Part shown: one piece after another, positions 7,219 to 11,335 of the stretch
How the letters are laid out: every line of letters begins with the position of its first letter
Numbering within the stretch: position 1 is the stretch's first letter
Assembly: GCA_964631325.1 (NCBI GenBank)
Contig: CAZVWJ010000066.1
Location: 1-11,335 of the forward strand
Direction of reading: 5' to 3'
Origin: CAZVWJ01 sp964631325
GTDB taxonomy: Bacteria > T1Sed10-126
DNA: 11,335 nt
The notes under the pieces: generated by a model
Told to the model about the DNA's origin: nothing
Database searches by the model: none
Seen by the model: the letters and a program-made list of their open reading frames with translations, nothing else
Position numbers and translations under genes: made by a program

Positions 7219-8241
7219 ATGTGTGAAAAACAAACCGTTCCCGTGGAAAAAGCTGTTGGCCACGTTTTGATGCATGATGTTACCCGGATAGTTCCCGGGG
7301 AAGAGAAGGGCCCTGCTTTCGAAAAAGGCCACGTAATTGAGGAAGGGGACATTCCCCGCCTCAAGGATCTTGGCAAAGAAAACATTTATGCCTTTGAGCT
7401 GGCTGAAGACGAATATCATGAAAATGAAGCCGGAGAGCTCTTCAAGCGTTTTGCCGGTCGCCAGGTCTCAACGGCTGGCCCTTCGGAAGGAAAAGTTGTT
7501 TTTAGCGCGTCGACTGACGGTATGGTGGAGGTTAACAAGGCGGCCGTCGATACCGTAAATAAAACCGGTTCTATAGTTTTTACCACGATTCACTCCGACC
7601 AGCCGGTGGAAACCGGGGAGGAACTTGCCGGTATCCGCATTACCCCTCTGACAATAGACAAAGCAACCGTCGATTCCACACTGGGAAAAATCCCGGAACC
7701 GCCGCTTTCCGTCCATCCCTTTACCTCAAAAGAGGTTGGCCTGATTGTCACCGGTAGTGAAGTTGCCTCCGGTCGGATTGACGATGAGTTTAAACCGGTT
7801 ATCACCCGCAAGGTGAATAATTACAACAGTACCGTAGAGTATTATGAAATAGTCGGGGACCGGCCCGAAAAATTGCAGGCTAAAATAGAGTCCCAGGCCG
7901 CTTCCGGGGCTGAGTTTATAATTCTTACCGGCGGCATGTCCGTCGATCCTGACGATAGAACCGCCGAAGCAATTGCTTCGGCCGGGGTCGAGATAGTTTC
8001 CGCCGGCGCTCCGGTGCTTCCCGGTAACATGTTTACAGTTGGCTATAAGGAGGGTATTCCTGTTTTTGGAGTCCCCGCCTGTGCAATTTTTTACGAACGC
8101 ACCGCCCTTGACCTGTTTTTGCCCTATGTATTTTCGAACCGGAAAATTACCCGTTCAGATGTCTACAAAAAAGGTTACGGCGGCTTCTGTCGCCACTGTG
8201 ACGTTTGCACTTTCCCGACCTGCGAATTTGGTAAGCGTTAA
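7219..8241 (+). CDS. Molybdopterin-binding protein (MoeA/MogA-like fold) with C-terminal Cys cluster
   Basis: The 340-residue protein has the MoCF_biosynth-type domain used to bind molybdopterin in cofactor synthesis (MogA, MoeA, CinA relatives). The N-terminal 60 residues (AVGHVLMHDVT, VPGEEKGPAF, GHVIEEGDIP) match the MoeA-like entry region, where a cofactor-dependent oxidoreductase module begins. The binding domain (about 170-305) shows VTGSE (177-181), ILTGGMSVDPDDRT (235-248) and PVFGVPAC (281-288). The tail has Cys324, Cys327, Cys330 and Cys335 (CxxCxxCxxxxC), a possible metal or Fe-S site seen in homologues from anaerobes. It is shorter than classical MoeA (about 400 residues), so it is probably not MoeA itself. 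I prefer the ATG at 7219, behind a modest GAGTGAT, over the TTG at 7189 because of the promoter. The next gene begins 26 bases after its stop, suggesting one operon. Confidence 0.85.
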   Translation: MCEKQTVPVEKAVGHVLMHDVTRIVPGEEKGPAFEKGHVIEEGDIPRLKDLGKENIYAFELAEDEYHENEAGELFKRFAGRQVSTAGPSEGKVVFSASTDGMVEVNKAAVDTVNKTGSIVFTTIHSDQPVETGEELAGIRITPLTIDKATVDSTLGKIPEPPLSVHPFTSKEVGLIVTGSEVASGRIDDEFKPVITRKVNNYNSTVEYYEIVGDRPEKLQAKIESQAASGAEFIILTGGMSVDPDDRTAEAIASAGVEIVSAGAPVLPGNMFTVGYKEGIPVFGVPACAIFYERTALDLFLPYVFSNRKITRSDVYKKGYGGFCRHCDVCTFPTCEFGKR

Positions 8242-8267
8242 CTGAATGTAACCAAGAGTGAGTTGCT

Positions 8268-9554
8268 TTGAATTCACAGGATTCTTCTTTTGATTCCGAG
8301 GAAGCTTCTTTGACTGATAAACTACAGTATTACAAGGATCGGGTGCAGAATCTTGAGGCCCAACTAGAATACCTTGAGTCAACCCTGGAGCAGGATGATT
8401 TCAGAGAACTCAAGGAAATTGGTCATCTCTTAACCTCGGAAAATTTTAGAAAAATTAATAACCTCGTTGAAACTATGATTCGCTCCTCGAACCGGGAGAC
8501 TATCTACGCTAAATTAATCGAGGGAATAGTTGAAATTTTTGGTTTTCACCGGGTTTCAATTCTCGAACGGAACGGTGATCGGCTTGAGGTTGTTGAGGGG
8601 GTCGGCCTTCCAGAATCTTACCTGGAAAATTTTACTGTGGAGATTGCCGATGAACCCGGCAAAGATCAACGTTCAGTTCTGGCTCGTAGCGCCGCTCGCC
8701 GCGAGTCAATCGTAATTGAGGACCGCAGTGATTGTCCCGTCTATAGCCAGCGTGATACCGAACCCGGCAAGGAATATTCCTTCCAGTTTCTCGCCATTCC
8801 CCTGCTGGCTTTTGATGAATTGATCGGGCTCGTGACAGTAGCCCGGCAGAACGAGTCCGAGTATTATATGACTGAAAATACGGTTAAAGTCTTAAAGTTT
8901 TTTGTCAATCAGGTGGGGATTGCTCTTGGGAATGAGCGGTTAATTAATCGCCGCGAAGCCAGCTACAAGAACGCAATCCTCAGTCTGGCCGGCGCCGTCG
9001 AAGCCCGTGATGAAACCACCGGTGATCATATTCAGCGTCTGTTTGATCTGGCTGAAAAAATTGGTTCTGTTCTTGATTTATCCGGTGATCAATTGTCTCA
9101 GCTCAAATGGGGTGCCCAGCTTCACGACGTTGGTAAAATTGCAATCAACGGCCAAATTTTAACCAAACCGGGAAGTTTAACGGAAGCTGAATACGAACAC
9201 GTCAAACAGCATCCGGAATATGGCCTGGATATTATTAAACCCCTTGATTTCCTTGATGCCGCCCGGGACGTGGTGCTCTATCACCACGAACGCTGGGACG
9301 GTGAGGGCTATCCCGAGGGACTGGCGGGCGAGGAGATACCCTACCTGGCGCGCGTGATGAACCTGATCGATTCCTGGGACGTAATGATCCATTCCCGCCC
9401 CTATAAATCTGCCATGACCAAACCGGAAGCTGTCGCTGAACTTTTACACTGCGCCGGCGGCCAGTTTGACCCGGACCTGGTCGATAAATTTCTTTCCACC
9501 CTCTCCGAGTCCGTAGTTCAGCAGGGCCGCGAACTCTATTCTGCCGAATCTTAG
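8268..9554 (+). CDS. GAF-HD-GYP protein, probable cyclic-di-GMP phosphodiesterase
   Basis: This 428-residue cytoplasmic protein has a coiled coil (about 15-45), a GAF sensor domain (about 60-225) and a C-terminal HD-GYP domain (about 230-415). All catalytic signatures are present: His254 in TGDH, HDVGK at 286-290, His315 in KQHP, HHERWDGEGYP at 339-349, Asp368 and RPYK at 377-380. It therefore probably hydrolyses cyclic-di-GMP to GMP under control of a ligand bound by GAF. The TTG at 8268 follows a GAGTGAG (8256-8262). A second in-frame TTG at 8310 has a stronger GAGGAAG 5 bases before it, so the protein may be 14 residues shorter. It lies 26 bases after the molybdopterin-binding gene and should be translated from the same message. 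No terminator was identified after its stop. Confidence 0.92.
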   Translation: MNSQDSSFDSEEASLTDKLQYYKDRVQNLEAQLEYLESTLEQDDFRELKEIGHLLTSENFRKINNLVETMIRSSNRETIYAKLIEGIVEIFGFHRVSILERNGDRLEVVEGVGLPESYLENFTVEIADEPGKDQRSVLARSAARRESIVIEDRSDCPVYSQRDTEPGKEYSFQFLAIPLLAFDELIGLVTVARQNESEYYMTENTVKVLKFFVNQVGIALGNERLINRREASYKNAILSLAGAVEARDETTGDHIQRLFDLAEKIGSVLDLSGDQLSQLKWGAQLHDVGKIAINGQILTKPGSLTEAEYEHVKQHPEYGLDIIKPLDFLDAARDVVLYHHERWDGEGYPEGLAGEEIPYLARVMNLIDSWDVMIHSRPYKSAMTKPEAVAELLHCAGGQFDPDLVDKFLSTLSESVVQQGRELYSAES

Positions 9555-9584
9555 TAAACTGCTACCATAGTCCTTGACTTTGCG

Positions 9585-9774
9585 GTTTCGAGTTCCGCGA
9601 TCCGGTTTTTCGCACCTTCGCCTCTCCGCTGTCCTTTCCGCATTCGCGCTAATTTTTCTTTGGGTTTACGGGTTAGCCCCATCACCTCATCACGATTAAT
9701 GCTTTCCTTTGCGCCTTTCCGCCTTTGCGTTAATCCCGCTGTTCCGGGTTCCGCGTTTCGTGTTTTGCGTTTAC
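9585..9774. repeat. Intergenic dispersed repeats of CTTTGCG/TTCGCC type
   Basis: The 332-base gap between the HD-GYP gene and the DUF805 gene holds no convincing gene. It is filled with degenerate units of 7-9 bases such as CCTTTGCG, TTCGCC and CTTTCCGC. The segment GCGTTAATCCCGCTGTTCCGG (9727-9747) recurs nearly intact beyond the VapC gene at 11173 and 11233. The unit is a dispersed low-complexity type common in intergenic DNA of many bacteria. Its function is unknown. Confidence 0.7.
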
Positions 9775-9798
9775 TCAATCCCTCAATCTCTCAATCAC
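9775..9798. repeat. Three tandem 8-base units TCAATCNC
   Basis: TCAATCCC (9775-9782), TCAATCTC (9783-9790) and TCAATCAC (9791-9798) form an exact 8-base period that differs only at position 7 of each unit. The array ends 7 bases before the -35 of the candidate DUF805 promoter, so it is either a simple repeat or a row of binding sites on nearly the same DNA face. Confidence 0.65.
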
Positions 9799-9805
9799 TC
9801 CTCTA

Positions 9806-9834
9806 TAGACACTCCCCGGGCCACAAGGTAAAAT
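9806..9834 (+). promoter_or_regulatory. Candidate promoter of the DUF805 gene
   Basis: TAGACA (9806-9811) and TAAAAT (9829-9834) are separated by 17 bases. A start near 9841 leaves a leader of about 45 bases that includes the strong ribosome binding site GGGAGAGGTG (9873-9882). Confidence 0.5.
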
Positions 9835-9886
9835 ACTTTCACGCTTCAAGCTTCACTATTAAACGTTCCGAAGGGAGAGGTGCACA

Positions 9887-10276
9887 ATGCACTGGTATCT
9901 CAAGGTTCTGCGCAATTACGTCAACTTCAGCGGTCGCGCGCGGCGCAAGGAATACTGGATGTTTGTCCTGTTCAACTTCATTATTGCCTTTGGACTCGGC
10001 TTTATTTCCGGTTTTCTTGGTGCCATCCTGGGCGAGGCAGGCTCTGTGTTTTCGTTGCTCCCCGCACTTTACAACCTCGCCGTGTTTTTGCCTTCGCTGG
10101 CAGTTTCTGTTCGCCGGCTCCACGACACGGACCGCACCGGTTGGTGGATCCTGATCAATCTTATTCCCCTGGTTGGCTGGATTATCTTCATTGTTTTTAT
10201 GGTCCTTGACAGCACCCCCGGTTCCAACACCTACGGCCCCAACCCCAAGGGAAGTGAACCTGCGGCGGCAGTCTAA
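9887..10276 (+). CDS. DUF805 family inner-membrane protein
   Basis: The 129-residue protein carries the DUF805 signatures: NFSGRARRKEYW (13-24) at the N terminus, SVRRLHDTDRTGWW (74-87) in the middle and PGSNTYGPNP (111-120) near the end. Three hydrophobic segments are visible at about 25-47, 56-72 and 87-107. The family is the same as E. coli YhaH/YhaI, of unknown biochemical role. The start ATG follows a strong GGGAGAGGTG. It stands alone between repeat tracts, with its own candidate promoter. The length is usual for the family. Confidence 0.9.
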   Translation: MHWYLKVLRNYVNFSGRARRKEYWMFVLFNFIIAFGLGFISGFLGAILGEAGSVFSLLPALYNLAVFLPSLAVSVRRLHDTDRTGWWILINLIPLVGWIIFIVFMVLDSTPGSNTYGPNPKGSEPAAAV

Positions 10277-10339
10277 CCTGGCGGGTACCGCTTTAACTGG
10301 CTCGCAGATAAACACCGATCCCCACAGTTTTCATTACTA

Positions 10340-10420
10340 ACCTTCCCGCTAACCTGCGCCCTTTCGCTGTTCCGCGTTTTCGCCCTACGCCGTTCTTTCC
10401 GCCTTAGCGTTCCCTTTTTC
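10340..10420. repeat. Intergenic dispersed repeat, second tract
   Basis: After the DUF805 stop the gap contains GCTGTTCCGCG, TTTTCGCCC, GCCGTTCTTTCCGCC and similar units from the same repeat family as the tracts on either side. No gene is seen between 10277 and 10495, which also holds the promoter of the toxin-antitoxin pair. Confidence 0.6.
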
Positions 10421-10427
10421 CCAGAAT

Positions 10428-10456
10428 TTGATATTCTGTTCAGTCGATAGTATACT
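10428..10456 (+). promoter_or_regulatory. Promoter of the vapBC-type operon
   Basis: TTGATA (10428-10433) and TATACT (10451-10456) lie exactly 17 bases apart, a near-consensus housekeeping-type promoter 40 bases before the antitoxin ATG. The message would carry GGGGAGTGA (10481-10489), an excellent ribosome binding site. Confidence 0.7.
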
Positions 10457-10481
10457 TGTAATACGATAAGATAATCGATAG
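10444..10481. promoter_or_regulatory. Possible antitoxin operator with repeated CGATA units
   Basis: TCGATAG occurs at 10444-10450, overlapping the -10 box, and again at 10475-10481. A further CGATA lies at 10464-10468 and an ATCGAT palindrome at 10474-10479. Toxin-antitoxin pairs usually repress their own promoter through repeats placed like this. Binding here is an inference. Confidence 0.35.
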
Positions 10482-10495
10482 GGGAGTGAATTAAT

Positions 10496-10705
10496 ATGGA
10501 AGCAGTTTCTGTTTCGCCGAAATACCAGGTTGTAATTCCAAAAGAAATTCGGGAGAAGATGCAGATTGAACCGGGGGAGAAGATGGTTATGATTCCCTGC
10601 GGCGATCGGATTGAAATGGTCCGCCAGCGGGAAATGTCTGAACTGCGCGGTTCCCTGGAGGGCATGGATACTGAAGTTGAGCGGGCGCGGGAGGAACGGC
10701 TGTGA
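10496..10705 (+). CDS. vapB: AbrB/MazE-type antitoxin (VapB family)
   Basis: The 69-residue protein has a SpoVT/AbrB swapped-hairpin DNA-binding domain at about 3-44: SPKYQVVIPKEIREKM, then the turn IEPGEKMVMIP. The acidic and Arg-rich C terminus (about 45-69) is the part expected to fold onto the toxin and block it. It overlaps the toxin start by 4 bases (GTGA), the usual translational coupling of such pairs. It should repress its own promoter, with the toxin as co-repressor. Confidence 0.88.
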   Translation: MEAVSVSPKYQVVIPKEIREKMQIEPGEKMVMIPCGDRIEMVRQREMSELRGSLEGMDTEVERAREERL

Positions 10706-11079
10706 ATCTCGTTGATTCCAGCGGCTGGCTCGAATATTTTGCCGACGCCGCCAACGCCGATTTTTTTGCCCCGGTAATTCTCGACGAAGCTGAAAAGATT
10801 ATCGTTCCCACCGTAGTTTTGTACGAAATTCATAAGAAAATTTCCGAACAGCGCGACGAAGAAACTGCTCTGAATATCGTCGGTCAGCTAAAACGCCACG
10901 AAGTTATCGCCCTTGACGAAGAAATTGCCATAACCGCGGCCCAAAACAGCCTGGAACATGACCTGCCAATGGCAGATAGCCTCATATATACCACGGCCCA
11001 GCAATACGACGCCCGCCTCTGGACCCAGGACCAGGATTTCAAGAATCTCCCCGATGTAAAATACGTCCAGAAAGCATAA
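10702..11079 (+). CDS. vapC: PIN-domain ribonuclease toxin (VapC family)
   Basis: The 125-residue protein is a full-length PIN domain. The acidic metal-binding residues are in place: Asp5 in VDSSGW, Glu42 in LYEIHKK, Asp92 in MADSLIY and Asp110 in WTQDQDF. VapC toxins use Mg or Mn at this site to cut RNA, often tRNA or rRNA; the target here cannot be told from sequence. The GTG start at 10702 overlaps the antitoxin stop and has GAGGAA at 10691-10696. It looks functional, not decayed. Confidence 0.9.
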   Translation: MNLVDSSGWLEYFADAANADFFAPVILDEAEKIIVPTVVLYEIHKKISEQRDEETALNIVGQLKRHEVIALDEEIAITAAQNSLEHDLPMADSLIYTTAQQYDARLWTQDQDFKNLPDVKYVQKA

Positions 11080-11090
11080 TCACCAAACCG

Positions 11091-11114
11091 TTCCAGATTT
11101 TTATTGGAATTTTT
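11091..11114 (+). terminator. Weak intrinsic terminator candidate after the toxin gene
   Basis: TTCCA (11091-11095) can pair with TGGAA (11105-11109) around a 9-base AT-rich loop, followed at once by five T. The stem is short and AT-rich, so termination would be inefficient. Confidence 0.3.
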
Positions 11115-11335
11115 GCATTTTTCGACCTACGCAACCTCGCCTCTTCGCCTTTTCGCCGTTCTTTGCGTCTTTGCGTTAATTTCGCTGTTCTGGGTTCCGG
11201 ATTTTCGCCTCTCCGCCGTTCTTTCCACCTTCGCGTTAACCCCGCTGTTCCGGTCTTTCGGTTTTTCGCACTTTCGCCTTTTCGCCTTTTCGCCGTTCTT
11301 TGCGTCTTTGCGCCTTTGCGTTAACTCTGCTGTTC
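11115..11335. repeat. Intergenic dispersed repeat, third and longest tract
   Basis: From 11115 to the window end there is no gene. The DNA consists of three imperfect copies of a unit of about 60-85 bases built from TTCGCC, CTTTGCG and a closing GCGTTAAnnnnGCTGTTC. The closing motif starts at 11173, 11233 and 11318. The last copy runs off the window, so the array may continue. The same motif appears at 9727. Confidence 0.7.

Noticed and set aside
9551..9778. Minus-strand open frame across the intergenic repeats
   Set aside because: Its translation is low-complexity Arg/Lys-rich sequence produced by the repeat units, with no convincing family match.
11115..11335. CRISPR-like array
   Set aside because: Units are imperfect, of uneven length, with no unique spacers and no cas genes nearby.

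Overview
The window looks like a chromosomal segment of an anaerobic bacterium. Clostridia or Halanaerobiia-like Bacillota is my best guess, and a weak one. The clues are strong purine-rich ribosome binding sites, several TTG starts, TATAAT boxes with a TGn extension, a HisKA_2-type multi-PAS kinase with its single-domain receiver, and a molybdopterin-binding protein with the C-terminal Cys cluster common in anaerobes. There is no rRNA, tRNA, insertion sequence or CRISPR array.

Left part (1-4995) is signalling. A possible tail of an upstream gene (1-63) is followed by a protein with a degenerate HD-GYP domain (90-1418), a REP-like palindrome (1437-1472), and a 998-residue membrane sensor histidine kinase with HAMP and four PAS domains (1559-4555). 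A stand-alone CheY-like receiver (4630-4995, minus strand) converges on the kinase and is its probable partner. The 74-base gap between them holds a 15-base direct repeat spaced by 30 bases.

The centre (5154-7079) is the most unusual gene. It is a 641-residue single-gene fusion of an N-terminal phospholipase D-type nuclease-like domain (one HxK...GSxN motif) with a C-terminal P-loop NTPase that has Walker A, Walker B, an Asn sensor and a candidate arginine finger. It stands alone behind its own promoter. A nucleic-acid-directed or defence role is plausible but unproven.

Next comes a probable two-gene operon (7219-9554): a MoeA/MogA-fold molybdopterin-binding protein and a GAF plus intact HD-GYP protein, probably a cyclic-di-GMP phosphodiesterase. 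With the first gene, the window has one intact and one degraded HD-GYP domain and no GGDEF cyclase.

The right part (9555-11335) is a small-gene region threaded with dispersed intergenic repeats rich in CTTTGCG/TTCGCC units. It holds a DUF805 membrane protein (9887-10276) and a VapBC-type toxin-antitoxin pair (10496-11079). The repeats lie on both sides of these genes and continue past the window end, suggesting a plastic accessory region.
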